The notes: generated from the letters alone by a model not told the origin. Counted from the first letter of the stretch, positions 10,945 to 20,275 are shown. The stretch is DNA of 40,513 bases from Tsukamurella sp. 8F (GCF_029167375.1 NZ_JARFTP010000036.1:1-40513); one strand, 5' to 3'. Translations and numbers: made by a program.

Positions 10945-13900
10945 CTACCACCTCGTCTTCTCGTGCCTGAGCATCGGCGTCCACAGCCGTGTCGCCAGCG
11001 CCGTGAATCGGGTCGGTTCGCCGTCCCAGGCCGCCTCTTCGGCACTCGCGGTGGCGGCGGCGTCCTCGAAGGCACGCTCCCCCAACACATAGCGGACGGC
11101 CGGGTCCGTCCGGTCGCCGAACCTCCCGCCGAAGACTCCCGCCGCGCTCTCGCCGGCGCCCGGATCGCCACGAAGGCGTCGCTCCGCGTAATCCGGTGAC
11201 GCTTTCGGGAACAGCGGGAGCGGCTCGGACAGGCCGCGGTCGCGCAGGTCTACCAGCTGCGCCAGCACCTCGGCCGGGTTCTCGGGAGCGCTGAGCGTGG
11301 CGGTAGCCGCGCCGCGGAACCGCCCCTTCCCCACCAGCTCGACCCGGTAACCGGCGTCCGGATCGGACGCGGCCAGGGCCAGCAGGCGGACCCAACCGGC
11401 GATTCGTTGCCGCGGACCGAGTCTCGAGTAGGACGCGCGGAGCAGCACGTCACCGCGCACACCTGGCAGCGAGCCGGAGAGCCGGCGGCCGCCGCCGAGG
11501 TCGAGCGCTACGTCGACCGTGCGCGACTCACATCCCGCATAGGGCCCGGTGGCGCCGGCGAGTTCACCGACGTCCCCGGCGATATCGGCCAGCAGACGCG
11601 AACCGATGGCATAGGGCGGCAGCGTACCCCGCCGGACCTCCGCCGCCGCGAACGTCTCGTACGGCACACCGGCCACCGCCGCGGCCAGCATCCGCTCACC
11701 GATATCCCAGCGCGCCAACGCATCCGGATCGATGCTCAGGGCATCCGCCAGATCCTTGTCCGGCTCCGGCAGGCGCATACCCAGGCGCTGCTTGAGAAAG
11801 GCCTTCACCGGGTGCTCGCAGAACGCGACCAGGTCGTCGAGCTCGACGTCGTCCGCCGTCGTGGGAAGCGGTCCGGCCAGGAACGGGCGCGCCGGCCGCG
11901 TGGGTTCGATGGACGCCGCAGCGCCCGCGTACGCCGCCGCGTCGTAGCTCCGAGGTGCCCCGGCAGCGAAATTACCCGGATCGAAAGGCTGCAGCGTGTG
12001 CCGGTACTCGAGCCCGCGAACGGGCTCACCAGGGTCCGCGCCGAGCAGCACGGCGGCGGCGTCCCGTAGCTCCGACGCGGGTACCGCGGGCGGGCGAGGC
12101 GTGCCCGTCACCGGATCTGCGCCCGTGTAGAAGACCAGGAGCCGGTCGGTGGCCGACAGGACGGCATCAAGGAACAACTGCCTGTCCTCCGCACGGCGGT
12201 CGCGCTCGCCGATCCGCGGATCGCGGCCCAGCACATCGTCACCACCGGGCCGCCCGCCGCGCGGAAACACCTCGTCGTCGAGGCCTAGCAGAACGACGAG
12301 GCGGTGCGGCACCGACCGCATGGGCACGAGCGTGCAGACCGTGAGCTCGCCGGTCCGGAAGTTGGCGCGCGTCGGCTTGGCCGCGAGGCGGGCCGCGAGC
12401 ATGGACCGCACGTCGGCCAGCGAGAGGTCACGATCCCCGCCGTGCTCGAGAGCCGCCGCCAGCTCGCGACGGGCCTGGGTCGCCTGCCAAGCGTCCACCC
12501 GTGGCACGTCGGCCAGTTCCTCCGCCGTACCGACCAATAGATCCGCCCACGCCGACGCGGGCTGCCGCCGATCCGCGGCATGCGCTGCGCGGGTCAGCGC
12601 GGCCAGGAAGTCGGCGAACCGGCCGGCCAGGTCGATATCCACGGAGTCGACGTCGTCCAAGGGCAGGGCCGTTCCCAGCCATTCCGACGCTCCCTCGTCC
12701 GCCGCAACGCCGAGCAGGATGCGATCGAGTGCCACAGCGAGAGTGTTCTGCGGAAAGCCGCCCAGGTCGAACCGGTCGCGGGAAGCCGTGTCCAGCCCCC
12801 AGCGGGCACCTGCCTCCGCGGCCCATTCACGCAGGCGCTCGACGTCGCCGTCGTCGAACCGGAACCGGGCGCGCACCGGCGCTGCGGCCGCGAGGTCGAG
12901 GACGTCCGTGACCGTGACGCGGGCGTCGGCGAGCTCGAGCACCGTCGCGATCACGTCGAGCACCGGGTTGGTGAACCGCAGCGACCGGTCGGCGAGCCGT
13001 ACCCGCAGCTCCCCGGCCGGATGGCCGCCGTCACCGCTCGCCGTGCCGAATGCGGACCGGATCAGGGGCGCGAAGGTCTCGATGTCGGGGCAACTGATGA
13101 GCACGTCCCGGGGTTCGAGCGACGGATCGTCCTCGAAGGCACCGACCAGCCGCTCCCGCAGGACCTCGACCATGCGGGCCGCTCCGTGGCATCCGTGCAG
13201 CTCGACGGTTCCGTCCGCCTCCGCTTCCGGCTGTCGGGTCAGCGGCGCGTCGGCCGCTACTGCCGCCTGCAGCCGGCCGAGCAGGGTGCCGGGGCGCGGG
13301 GGCGCGGGGTGCAGGACGTCCGCGCCTTCGAGCGAACGCAGCCGCAGCCGCGTCTCGAGCGCCTCACGGCCGAGACTGGCGAGCAGTTCGTTGCCTGCGT
13401 GCGTCTCGAGTTCGGCGCGCGTGGTCAAGGCGGGTGCGTCCGCGAGGGCGTCCCAGAGCGCGGGGCTCGGGTACGGCAACCACAGGTGCACGTCACGGTG
13501 TTCGGCCAGCGCGCCCAGCACTTGGAGCTGGTCGGCGGCGAGACGTGTGGGCCCGAACAGCGACAGCCGGGACGGCAGATCCACGGCCTGCGGGTCCGAC
13601 CGCAGCGCGGCACACGCATCGTCGAGTCGCTCGGCCGGGCCGGGCATGCCGGCCCGGTCCCGCACGCGGCGGTACAGCTCGGGCTGCCAGGCGAGATCCG
13701 CCGACAGCGGCGCGGTCCCATCGGTGTCGCGTCCCGCGGCCCACGCCGCGAGCATGCGGGGGCGATCGGCGGCGTACCCGCGGAGCAGCCGCGCGAGTCC
13801 GTAGGCCGTCGCGTAACGGCGACCTGCTTTGTACCCGGCCTCAGGACCGGCGCCGAGCCCGAGATGGTGGGCGAGCACCGCACCGTCGGGCTCGGACGCC

Positions 13901-14223
13901 AGCTCGTCGACCGCCCCCAACACGTGCCATACGAGGCGCTCACCACCCCACGGATCCTCGTCGGTCGCGACGCCGGCCGCGGCCGCCACGGCGTCCGCGA
14001 CCAGGCGCCCCGGCGAAGGGAACTCGATATTGGCGGCGATTCCGTCCCGGTCGGCACCCGCCCCCAGGCGCAACGCGAGGCGCTGCGTGACCCAGCGCTC
14101 GACGCCGCGCGCGGGGACCGCGACCACCTCGGGGACGAACGGGTCGTCGGCCGGGGTGGCGAGCACCTCCCCCAGGGCGTCCACCAGTACATCGGCGCGC
14201 TGGGATCGGTGCACGGTGAGCAT
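10945..14223 (-). CDS. recC: Exodeoxyribonuclease V gamma subunit RecC
   Basis: About 1092 residues. RecC is the inactive-helicase, Chi-recognising scaffold of RecBCD. The N-terminus MLTVHRSQRADVLVDAL is the usual RecC opening, which is why the ATG ending at 14223 is chosen over one 8 codons upstream. Further family marks are GVERWVTQRLALRLG near residue 45, FGPTRLAADQLQVLGALAEH in the middle and the C-terminal DLVAFCEHPVKAFLKQRLG. The Walker A lysine motif is absent, as expected. It heads the recC-recB-recD operon. On the coding strand GAGAAT lies 7 nt upstream of the ATG, a weak leaderless -10. The enzyme supports recombination or single-strand-annealing repair. Confidence 0.95.
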   Translation of the reverse strand: MLTVHRSQRADVLVDALGEVLATPADDPFVPEVVAVPARGVERWVTQRLALRLGAGADRDGIAANIEFPSPGRLVADAVAAAAGVATDEDPWGGERLVWHVLGAVDELASEPDGAVLAHHLGLGAGPEAGYKAGRRYATAYGLARLLRGYAADRPRMLAAWAAGRDTDGTAPLSADLAWQPELYRRVRDRAGMPGPAERLDDACAALRSDPQAVDLPSRLSLFGPTRLAADQLQVLGALAEHRDVHLWLPYPSPALWDALADAPALTTRAELETHAGNELLASLGREALETRLRLRSLEGADVLHPAPPRPGTLLGRLQAAVAADAPLTRQPEAEADGTVELHGCHGAARMVEVLRERLVGAFEDDPSLEPRDVLISCPDIETFAPLIRSAFGTASGDGGHPAGELRVRLADRSLRFTNPVLDVIATVLELADARVTVTDVLDLAAAAPVRARFRFDDGDVERLREWAAEAGARWGLDTASRDRFDLGGFPQNTLAVALDRILLGVAADEGASEWLGTALPLDDVDSVDIDLAGRFADFLAALTRAAHAADRRQPASAWADLLVGTAEELADVPRVDAWQATQARRELAAALEHGGDRDLSLADVRSMLAARLAAKPTRANFRTGELTVCTLVPMRSVPHRLVVLLGLDDEVFPRGGRPGGDDVLGRDPRIGERDRRAEDRQLFLDAVLSATDRLLVFYTGADPVTGTPRPPAVPASELRDAAAVLLGADPGEPVRGLEYRHTLQPFDPGNFAAGAPRSYDAAAYAGAAASIEPTRPARPFLAGPLPTTADDVELDDLVAFCEHPVKAFLKQRLGMRLPEPDKDLADALSIDPDALARWDIGERMLAAAVAGVPYETFAAAEVRRGTLPPYAIGSRLLADIAGDVGELAGATGPYAGCESRTVDVALDLGGGRRLSGSLPGVRGDVLLRASYSRLGPRQRIAGWVRLLALAASDPDAGYRVELVGKGRFRGAATATLSAPENPAEVLAQLVDLRDRGLSEPLPLFPKASPDYAERRLRGDPGAGESAAGVFGGRFGDRTDPAVRYVLGERAFEDAAATASAEEAAWDGEPTRFTALATRLWTPMLRHEKTRW

Positions 14224-14283
14224 GCAGTGGATTCTCACAGACTGCACCGACAGGTTCGGCTCCCGCCCCGCGCGGCGCCGGGA

Positions 14284-14715
14284 TCAGCCGAAGAGCTGCA
14301 CGAACTGCTTCAGGGACGTCTCGATGTCGCCTTTCAGTGCGCGAGCGACCGCCGCCCCGATGGGTCCGAAGAACGGCGCGCCACCGAGATCCGCACGCAG
14401 GGACATCCGGGTGCCCTCACCGCGTGGCTCGACGCTCACCGTCAGCCCGTACCTGGTGCCGGCCATCCCCTTGCCACTCAGGGTCAGGCGGCGCGGCGGA
14501 TCGTACTCGGTGATGGTCCAGTCGACGCGGTTGCGCAGGCCTTTGGCCTTGACGACGCACGTGAGCGTCACGCCCGCTTCCAGTTCGGCGGGCAGCTCGC
14601 CGCGCCACCCGTCGTGTACGACCACCCACTCGGGCAGTCGCTGCAGATCCGCAGCATATGACCACGCGACCTCCGGGGTGAAAGGGACCTCGACGGTGCT
14701 CTCGACCTTCGCCAC
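14284..14715 (-). CDS. SRPBCC (START/Bet v1-like) ligand-binding protein
   Basis: 143 residues of the SRPBCC fold, often annotated polyketide cyclase/dehydrase-like. The opening ESTVEVPFTPEVAWSYAADL and the central RLTLSGKGMAGTRYGLTVSVEP match the beta-strand pattern of the hydrophobic-pocket fold, and a long C-terminal helix (ALKGDIETSLKQFVQLFG) closes it. No catalytic residues can be assigned. The GTG ending at 14715 is chosen because GAGGAG lies about 9 nt upstream; an upstream ATG would add a 13-residue unlike leader. It is divergent from the DUF1990 gene. Mycobacteriales carry many such proteins as lipid or small-molecule binders; a role here is unknown. Confidence 0.8.
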   Translation of the reverse strand: MAKVESTVEVPFTPEVAWSYAADLQRLPEWVVVHDGWRGELPAELEAGVTLTCVVKAKGLRNRVDWTITEYDPPRRLTLSGKGMAGTRYGLTVSVEPRGEGTRMSLRADLGGAPFFGPIGAAVARALKGDIETSLKQFVQLFG

Positions 14716-14770
14716 TATGGGGCTCTCCTCACGATAGTTCTCGGCCCGGAACATATCGCGACGGCGGGAG

Positions 14771-14776
14771 TACCGT
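14771..14776 (+). promoter_or_regulatory. -10 hexamer for leaderless DUF1990 gene
   Basis: TACCGT ends 7 nt before the GTG at 14784, with no SD between them. Confidence 0.45.
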
Positions 14777-14783
14777 TCGCATC

Positions 14784-15302
14784 GTGAGGCTTCTTCGGCG
14801 TGGCGGACCGGCCGCGTTCACCTATCCGGGCGTCGGCTCGACCGCCCCGGGCGGCAAGCCGCCCGGGGGCTGGGACGTGTTGCGCCACGAGCGCACCGTC
14901 GGGCGCGGACGCGACGACTTCGCGGCCGTGCGCACGCTCATCCTGGAGTACGGGATGCAGCGCGGGGCCGGCATGCGAGTGTCCGCGACGACACCGGTTG
15001 CGCAGCCCGAAACCGGCCTGCGGCTGCGGCTGCTGCCGTTCGCGCCCGCGTTCCCGGCACGTGTGGTCTACGTCCTGGACGAGCCCGAGCTCGCCGGGTT
15101 CGCCTACGGCACGCTCCCCGGCCATCCCGAGCGCGGCGAGGAATTCTTCGGCGTCGAACTCCGCGGCGACGACGTCGTGGCCTTCGTCTACGCGTTCTCG
15201 CGCCCCGGGAACCCGCTGGTGTGGCTCGGGGCGCCAGTGGCCCGCGCCCTGCAGCGGGTGTACGCGAGGCGCTACCTCGCCGCGGTGGAGGCCGGGCTGT
15301 GA
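14784..15302 (+). CDS. DUF1990 family protein
   Basis: 172 residues of the DUF1990 family. The pattern of an N-terminal FTYPGVGST, GWDVLRHERTVGRGRDDF, and later RVVYVLDEPELAGFAYGTLPGHPERGEEFF with a C-terminal VARALQRVYARRYLAAV agrees with the family, which is predicted to have an SRPBCC-like fold. GTG start, no SD, TACCGT 7 nt upstream: probably leaderless. Its stop overlaps the GTG of the DMT transporter by 4 nt, so the two are coupled. Function is not established for the family; the neighbouring SRPBCC gene on the other strand may reflect shared ligand chemistry. Confidence 0.85.
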   Translation: MRLLRRGGPAAFTYPGVGSTAPGGKPPGGWDVLRHERTVGRGRDDFAAVRTLILEYGMQRGAGMRVSATTPVAQPETGLRLRLLPFAPAFPARVVYVLDEPELAGFAYGTLPGHPERGEEFFGVELRGDDVVAFVYAFSRPGNPLVWLGAPVARALQRVYARRYLAAVEAGL

Positions 15303-16189
15303 CGGGAGGTCACGTCACGTCGCTGGCCCTGTCGATCGTGCTCGCCGTGATCGCGGCGTTCCTGTTCGCCCTCGGGTCCGCGATGCAGCAGAACGAGGCG
15401 GAGCAGGTCACCGAGGGCAGCTCGCTCATGGGCGAGTTGCTCCGGCAGCCACGATGGTGGCTGGGTATCGGCGGCGACGTGGGCGGTTACGTCTTCCAGG
15501 CCGCCGCGCTGGGCGTCGGATCAGTCCTCGTAGTGCAGCCGCTCGTCGTCACCACGCTGCTGTTCGCGCTGCCTATCTCCGCGGTCATGAACCACGCGCG
15601 GATCGGCCGCACCACGTGGGCGCTGGCGGGCGTCCTCGCCGTAGCCCTCGCGGTGTTCCTGGTGGCCGGCAACCCCACCGAGGGGGTAGGCGACAAGCCC
15701 GGCCGAATCTGGCTGTGGCCGCTGGTCGCCGTCGGGATCGTGGCAGCGATAGCGTGCATCGTCGGCTCGACACCGCGTGTGCAGACACCGCTGCGCGCGC
15801 TGTCCTTCGGCGTCGCGGGAGGTCTCCTGTTCGCGATCACGACGGTGCTCACGAAGCCGCTGCTCGTCTCCTATGAGGAGCGCGACTTCGTCCCCAACAC
15901 GCTGCGCCTGTTCACCGACTGGCGGTTGTACCTGTTGGTGGCCTGCGGCCTCGGCGCGATGTACCTGCAGCAGCGGGCCTTCCAGCTCGCCCCGATCGCG
16001 TCGTCGCTGCCCGCGATCACGGTCGCGGAGCCCGTGGGCGCCGCGGTGCTGGGTGCCGTGGTGCTCGACGAGTCGGTGACGCTGACCGGCGCACGCGGGT
16101 TCGCGGTCCTCGTCGCGGTCGTCGCGACCATCGCATCGGCGATCGAGCTCGCGCGGCGGACAGGTGCTCCGGTGTCGGAGCGGGTGTAG
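15299..16189 (+). CDS. DMT-superfamily transporter
   Basis: 296 residues with nine or ten hydrophobic helices, of the drug/metabolite transporter superfamily (EamA/NIPA-like group common in actinobacteria). The first helix ends in GSAMQQNEAEQV, a recognisable feature of this subgroup, and the second half repeats the fold, with YLQQRAFQLAPIASSLPAITVAEPVGA resembling the conserved late helices. The GTG at 15299 overlaps the DUF1990 stop (GTGA), making a two-gene unit. It ends directly against the convergent thioesterase stop with no gap. Substrate unknown. Confidence 0.82.
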   Translation: MTGGHVTSLALSIVLAVIAAFLFALGSAMQQNEAEQVTEGSSLMGELLRQPRWWLGIGGDVGGYVFQAAALGVGSVLVVQPLVVTTLLFALPISAVMNHARIGRTTWALAGVLAVALAVFLVAGNPTEGVGDKPGRIWLWPLVAVGIVAAIACIVGSTPRVQTPLRALSFGVAGGLLFAITTVLTKPLLVSYEERDFVPNTLRLFTDWRLYLLVACGLGAMYLQQRAFQLAPIASSLPAITVAEPVGAAVLGAVVLDESVTLTGARGFAVLVAVVATIASAIELARRTGAPVSERV

Positions 16190-16627
16190 TCAGCCTCTGC
16201 CGGACGTCCTGCGGTGCAGGGCGACGGGCTCGCCCAGGTGGGCCTCGAGCTCCGTCCGGACATCGTCCGGGATCGGCGTGGCGCGCTGGGTCCGGGGGTC
16301 GATGCTGACCAGGGTGGATTCGGCGCGTGCGCACAGGTTCCCCGCGGGGTCGAACACCTCGTATCCGAACGTGTAGCGCGAGGTGCCGATGTCGCTGATC
16401 CAGATGTCGAAGCGCGCGGGTTCGAGGGCGTACACGAGCGGGCGCACATAGTCGATCTCCTGATGCGCGACGAGCACGGCGACGTCACCGGTCTGGGCCT
16501 GCCAAACGTCCGTCATGAAGCGGATCCGCGCCTCCTCCAAGTAGCGCAGGAACAGCACGTTGTTCACGTGTGCGTTCAGGTCCATGTCCGACCAGCGCAT
16601 CTGGATCTCGACCGTCTTCTTAGGCAT
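16190..16627 (-). CDS. Acyl-CoA thioesterase, 4-hydroxybenzoyl-CoA-type hotdog fold
   Basis: 145 residues with a single hotdog domain. The active-site stretch RWSDMDLNAHVNN (residues 11-23) carries the Asp and the HVNN motif of 4HBT/YbgC-type acyl-CoA thioesterases, and the helix LRYLEEARIRFM follows as expected. It hydrolyses acyl-CoA thioesters in the cytosol; chain-length preference is not readable. The ATG ending at 16627 fits the family start; a far longer frame runs upstream through modA and is a shadow. CAGAAT lies 7 nt upstream with no SD, a weak leaderless signal. Divergent from modA across 112 bp. Confidence 0.88.
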   Translation of the reverse strand: MPKKTVEIQMRWSDMDLNAHVNNVLFLRYLEEARIRFMTDVWQAQTGDVAVLVAHQEIDYVRPLVYALEPARFDIWISDIGTSRYTFGYEVFDPAGNLCARAESTLVSIDPRTQRATPIPDDVRTELEAHLGEPVALHRRTSGRG

Positions 16628-16739
16628 GCGGACGATTCTGGCAGTCCGGTACGAGGACCTTCGAACCGGCCCGGGTGTCGCCGCCTGCCTACGCCGCATC
16701 CCGCGCGGAAGCCCGTGGCTGGTCGTAGGCTTCGACTCC

Positions 16740-17549
16740 ATGAGACTCCCCCATGCCGTCGCCGTCACCGCCGGCGCCGTGGCCGTGGCCACGGCGCTCG
16801 CCGCCTGTTCCTCGGGTTCCACCGACAGCGCCGGCTCCTCATCGGGTGCGGCGGCCGGATCCGGTACGGCCGGTCCGGCCACGCTGACGGTGTTCGCCGC
16901 GGCGAGCCTGCAGAAGACGTTCGAGACGCTGGGCAAGGAGTTCACGGCAGCGCATCCGCAGGTCACGGTCAAGTTCTCCTTCGGCGGATCGTCGAGCCTC
17001 GTCACCCAGCTCTCCCAGGGGGCGCCCGCGGACGTGTTCGCAAGCGCCGACACCGCCAACATGGAGAAGGCGCGAGGCCAGGCCCTCCTCGCGGGCGATC
17101 CGAAGAACTTCGCGAGCAACACGCTGACGATCGCCACGCCCAAAGGCAACCCCGCGGGCGTGCAGAGCTTCGCGGACCTCGCGCGGCCCGACGTATCCGT
17201 AGTCGTGTGCGCCGTTCCCGTGCCGTGCGGCTCCGCGACCGAGAAGGTCGAGAAGGCCACCGGCATCATGTTGCATCCCGTCAGTGAAGAGGATTCGGTC
17301 ACGAGCGTCCTCACCAAGGTGCGCACAGGTCAGGCCGACGCCGGCCTCGTCTATACGACCGATGCGAAGGGCGCGGGCGACGCAGTCACCGCCGTCGACT
17401 TCCCGGAAGCGGCGAAAGCCGTCAACACGTACCCGATCGCGACTCTCAAGGAGTCGAAGAGCGCGGCCGCCGCGCAGCAGTTCGTCGACTTCGTGCTCGG
17501 CACCGACGGCCAGAAGGAGCTCGCCGCAGCCGGTTTCAGCAAACCATGA
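16740..17549 (+). CDS. modA: Molybdate ABC transporter substrate-binding lipoprotein
   Basis: 269 residues. Signal peptide and lipobox ALAAC place the lipid-modified cysteine at C23, so the protein is anchored outside the membrane after a Ser/Gly-rich linker. The mature part shows the ModA pattern: [43 protein letters not shown], and near the C-terminus [19 protein letters not shown]. It captures molybdate (or tungstate) and hands it to ModB/ModC. The ATG at 16740 follows TAGGCT by 8 nt without an SD. Its stop overlaps the modB ATG by 4 nt, giving a coupled modABC operon. Confidence 0.94.
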   Translation: MRLPHAVAVTAGAVAVATALAACSSGSTDSAGSSSGAAAGSGTAGPATLTVFAAASLQKTFETLGKEFTAAHPQVTVKFSFGGSSSLVTQLSQGAPADVFASADTANMEKARGQALLAGDPKNFASNTLTIATPKGNPAGVQSFADLARPDVSVVVCAVPVPCGSATEKVEKATGIMLHPVSEEDSVTSVLTKVRTGQADAGLVYTTDAKGAGDAVTAVDFPEAAKAVNTYPIATLKESKSAAAAQQFVDFVLGTDGQKELAAAGFSKP

Positions 17550-18322
17550 GCACCGTGCCCAGGTGGCTGTGGCTGCCGGTGGCCCTCGGCTTCCTGTTCG
17601 TCGTTCTGCCGCTGGCCGGGATCGTGAGCGAAGTCCACTGGGGCGAATTCGGCTCCCTCGTCACCTCCTCCGACGCACGTACCGCACTGTGGTTGTCGCT
17701 CGAGACGTCGCTTGCGGCGACGGTGTTGTGCGCCGTCGTCGGCGTGCCCATGGGCCTGGTCCTCGCGCGGTCGCGCCGACGAGCCGTACAGCTGGCACGG
17801 CCGCTGGTGCTGCTGCCGCTCGTGCTGCCACCGGTCGTCGGCGGCATCGCGCTGTTGTACACGTTCGGCCGGCGCGGACTGGTGGGGCAGATCGGCGGGC
17901 TCGGCGGCCACATCGCGTTCTCGACAGTGGCGGTGGTACTGGCCCAGGCCTTCGTATCGCTCCCCTTCCTCGTGCTGTCCGTGGAGGGCGGGGTACGGAC
18001 GCTCGGGACGGGCCACGAGCAGACGGCTGCGACTCTCGGCGCGCGCCCGAGCACCGTCTTCCGCCGGATCACCCTGCCTCTCATGCTGCCCCCGGTCGCG
18101 TCGGGGCTGGTGCTCACATTCGCACGTGCGCTGGGCGAGTTCGGCGCGACGCTGACGTTCGCCGGCTCTCTGGCGGGCACGACGCGCACCCTGCCGCTGC
18201 AGATCTACCTGGCCAACGAGACCGATCCGCAGACCGCGGTCGCACTGTCACTGCTACTGGTCGCGGTCGCCGCGGTGATCGTCGCCTCGGTCTACGGGAC
18301 AGGGAGACGCTCGTGGCGGTGA
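17546..18322 (+). CDS. modB: Molybdate ABC transporter permease
   Basis: 258 residues with about five or six membrane helices of the binding-protein-dependent permease fold. The ATPase-contact EAA-like loop is around residues 160-180 ([23 protein letters not shown]), and the following [18 protein letters not shown] is characteristic of ModB/CysTW permeases. ATG overlaps the modA stop (ATGA). The 3' end overlaps the modC start. Functions as the membrane channel for molybdate import. Confidence 0.94.
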   Translation: MSTVPRWLWLPVALGFLFVVLPLAGIVSEVHWGEFGSLVTSSDARTALWLSLETSLAATVLCAVVGVPMGLVLARSRRRAVQLARPLVLLPLVLPPVVGGIALLYTFGRRGLVGQIGGLGGHIAFSTVAVVLAQAFVSLPFLVLSVEGGVRTLGTGHEQTAATLGARPSTVFRRITLPLMLPPVASGLVLTFARALGEFGATLTFAGSLAGTTRTLPLQIYLANETDPQTAVALSLLLVAVAAVIVASVYGTGRRSWR

Positions 18323-19290
18323 GCGACACGGATCTCGAGGCACACGTCGTGCGCGCCGACCGCGGCGTCGCCGTGACGCTCGCTGTCGCCGCCGGAGACA
18401 CCACGGCCGTCGTGGGCCGCAACGGCGCCGGCAAATCGACTCTCGTGCAGGCGATCGCCGGCTTGCTACGCCCCGACGACGGCACGGTGGCCATCGGGGG
18501 CCGAACCGTATTCGGCGACGGAGTCTGGGTGCCGCCCCACCGCCGGCGGGTCGCCCTGCTGGGGCAGCGCACGCGCCTGTTCCCGCACCTGTCGGTACGC
18601 GCCAACGTGGAGTTCGCGCCGCGCAGCGCAGGGCGCTCGCGGGCGAAGGCCCGCGCGGCCGCGGAGCACTGGCTCGATGCAGTCGACGGCGCGTCTCTCG
18701 GGCACCGCAGGCCACACGAGCTGAGCGGCGGCCAGGCCCAGCGGATCGCGATCGCGCGGGCCCTCGCCGCCGAGCCGGACGTGCTACTGCTGGACGAGCC
18801 CATGGCGGCACTCGATGTCGCCGCGGCCGCCGACGCGCGGTCGGTACTGCGCCACGTGCTCGCCGAGCGCACGACGGTTCTGGTCACGCATGACGCGACC
18901 GACGTACTGGCACTCGCCGACACCGTCGCCGTCCTGCACGAAGGAGCGCTCGTCGACCACCGCCCGGCCCGCGAGGCATTGCTCACGCCTGCAACACGAT
19001 TCGTTGCGCAGCTGACGGGGCTCAACTACCTGCCGACCGACGCGGGGGCGATCGTGTTCCCACCCGATGCGCTCGATCTCGACGCGCCCGGCACGGGCGG
19101 CACGCCCGCACGCATCACCGATGTGACGCTGCTCGCCGGACGTTGTCGCGCGACCGTCGAGACGACGGAAGGTCCGCCGTCGTCGCTGACGGCGGACCTT
19201 CCGCTGGAGCGCTACGCCGAGCTGGCGGCGGGGCAGGCGGTGTCCGCGCTACCGGATCCCGCGCGAGTCCGAGACGCCGCCCGGCGGTGA
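18313..19290 (+). CDS. modC: Molybdate ABC transporter ATPase with TOBE domain
   Basis: About 325 residues. The ABC ATPase domain has Walker [10 protein letters not shown] (35-43), signature LSGGQ (137-141) and Walker B VLLLDEP (about 157-163), followed by the H-loop VTHD. From about residue 255 a short molybdate-binding TOBE-like domain follows ([19 protein letters not shown]). The GTG at 18313 has GGGAG 6 nt upstream; the alternative GTG at 18319 would give a GTGA overlap with modB. A perfect 16-bp-stem inverted repeat at 19166-19203 lies inside the TOBE coding region. It energises molybdate import with ModA and ModB, supplying molybdenum-cofactor enzymes not present in this window. Confidence 0.93.
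   Translation: MAVSDTDLEAHVVRADRGVAVTLAVAAGDTTAVVGRNGAGKSTLVQAIAGLLRPDDGTVAIGGRTVFGDGVWVPPHRRRVALLGQRTRLFPHLSVRANVEFAPRSAGRSRAKARAAAEHWLDAVDGASLGHRRPHELSGGQAQRIAIARALAAEPDVLLLDEPMAALDVAAAADARSVLRHVLAERTTVLVTHDATDVLALADTVAVLHEGALVDHRPAREALLTPATRFVAQLTGLNYLPTDAGAIVFPPDALDLDAPGTGGTPARITDVTLLAGRCRATVETTEGPPSSLTADLPLERYAELAAGQAVSALPDPARVRDAARR
19166..19203 (-). terminator. Perfect 16-bp-stem hairpin inside modC, probable padR terminator
   Basis: Arms 19166-19181 and 19188-19203 are exact reverse complements with a 6-nt loop. On the plus strand it is translated as part of modC. On the minus strand it falls 96-133 nt beyond the padR stop, where no ribosome would open it, so it could end padR transcription. 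No T-tract follows, as is common for high-GC actinobacteria. Confidence 0.5.
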
Positions 19291-19298
19291 TTCGGGCC

Positions 19299-20066
19299 TC
19301 ATGCCTCGTCGGCCTCGTCCGTCGGCTCCTCGGCCGCGGCCGCAGGGGTCCGATCGGCGTTGGCGAGCAGCAGGTAGATGCTGCGCACCGTATCCCCGAG
19401 CAGCTCGTCCACCGCGGTGATCTGGTCGGCGTCACCGTTGCGGGCGACGCGCCGCGTGACCTCGGCTAGCTCGCGCACGGTCTCGCGAAGATGGTCGCGT
19501 TGATCCGCGCCGCCCTCGAACACCGCGAAGGGGTTCACGTCCCCGAGCTGTTCGGCGACGTATTCGCGGCCCGCGTCGGTCAGCGTGGCGACCTTGCGCC
19601 CCTGATCGCGACTGATGGTGATCAGGCCTTCGTCCTCGAGCTGGCTGAGCGTCGGGTAGATCGCGCCGGGGCTGGGCTTCCAGCCTCCGGCCGTGCGCTC
19701 CTCGATGGACTGGACGATCTGATAGCCGTGCATCGGCTCGGCTGCGAGCAGTTGCAGGACCGCGACGCGGACATCTCCGCGCTGGACCCCGCGGCGGCCG
19801 CGACCGCGCCCCCGGCCGCGTCCCGGTCCGCCGGGGCCGAACGGCCCGGGGAACCCACCGCGGAAGTCGGCGCCGAATTCTCCGTCGGGCCCTGGGCGTC
19901 CGCCCGGGCCGGGACGGCCGCCGGGACGTCCCGGCCCGAAGCCGGGACCGAAGCCCGGGCCGCCGGGGAATCCCGGATTGCGGAACGCGCGCCGGCCGCG
20001 GCCACGTCCCCTTCCACCGAAGTCGTCGTCGCGGCCGAACTCGTGATTCATCATGTGCGGTGCCAT
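19299..20066 (-). CDS. PadR-family regulator with Gly/Arg/Pro-rich N-terminal region
   Basis: 255 residues. Residues 17-93 are a low-complexity Gly/Arg/Pro/Phe stretch with repeated GRGRGRG and PGFGPG units. Residues 94-185 are a canonical PadR winged helix: DVRVAVLQLLAAEPMHGYQIVQSIEER, then WKPSPGAIYPTLSQLEDEGLI and a wing with RKVATLTDAGREYV. The C-terminal helices (REL..VTRRVA) form the usual dimer part and the tail is acidic. The ATG ending at 20066 has AGAGGAG 7 nt upstream. A CACGAT-N8-ATCGTG palindrome at 20139-20158 upstream is a plausible autoregulatory operator. PadR proteins usually repress efflux or stress genes, often their own neighbours; the target is not obvious here, being convergent with modC. 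Confidence 0.9.
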   Translation of the reverse strand: MAPHMMNHEFGRDDDFGGRGRGRGRRAFRNPGFPGGPGFGPGFGPGRPGGRPGPGGRPGPDGEFGADFRGGFPGPFGPGGPGRGRGRGRGRRGVQRGDVRVAVLQLLAAEPMHGYQIVQSIEERTAGGWKPSPGAIYPTLSQLEDEGLITISRDQGRKVATLTDAGREYVAEQLGDVNPFAVFEGGADQRDHLRETVRELAEVTRRVARNGDADQITAVDELLGDTVRSIYLLLANADRTPAAAAEEPTDEADEA

Positions 20067-20138
20067 GGTGGCACTCCTCTCGTGTAGGGCGGCTCGCTCG
20101 GGGTTGTCCCGGGAGCGCCGGTTTCTTACTGATGCACT

Positions 20139-20158
20139 CACGATATATCGCGATCGTG
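20139..20158. promoter_or_regulatory. PadR operator-like palindrome
   Basis: CACGAT-N8-ATCGTG, with the inner palindrome CGATATATCG at 20141-20150, in an AT-rich patch 73-92 bp upstream of the padR start. The size and spacing suit a dimeric winged-helix protein. Confidence 0.5.
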
Positions 20159-20227
20159 TCGATTGCAAGGCGCCGTGACATGTCCTGCTTGGACGGTTCG
20201 ACATCGGGGGCCGTGCCCGGAACGCAG

Positions 20228-20258
20228 ACGGCCCCGTCACCAGCGGTGACGGGGCCGT
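20228..20258 (-). terminator. Strong hairpin terminator after the ATP-grasp gene
   Basis: Perfect 14-bp arms (ACGGCCCCGTCACC and its complement) with a 3-nt loop AGC, lying 18-48 nt beyond the minus-strand ATP-grasp stop. It shields padR from read-through. Confidence 0.75.
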
Positions 20259-20275
20259 TCGACTCGGGCCGGGGG

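Noticed and set aside
12580-14661. 693-codon plus-strand open frame opposite recC
   Set aside because: Antisense shadow of a conserved RecC; no recognisable domain, biased Arg/Gly/Val composition.
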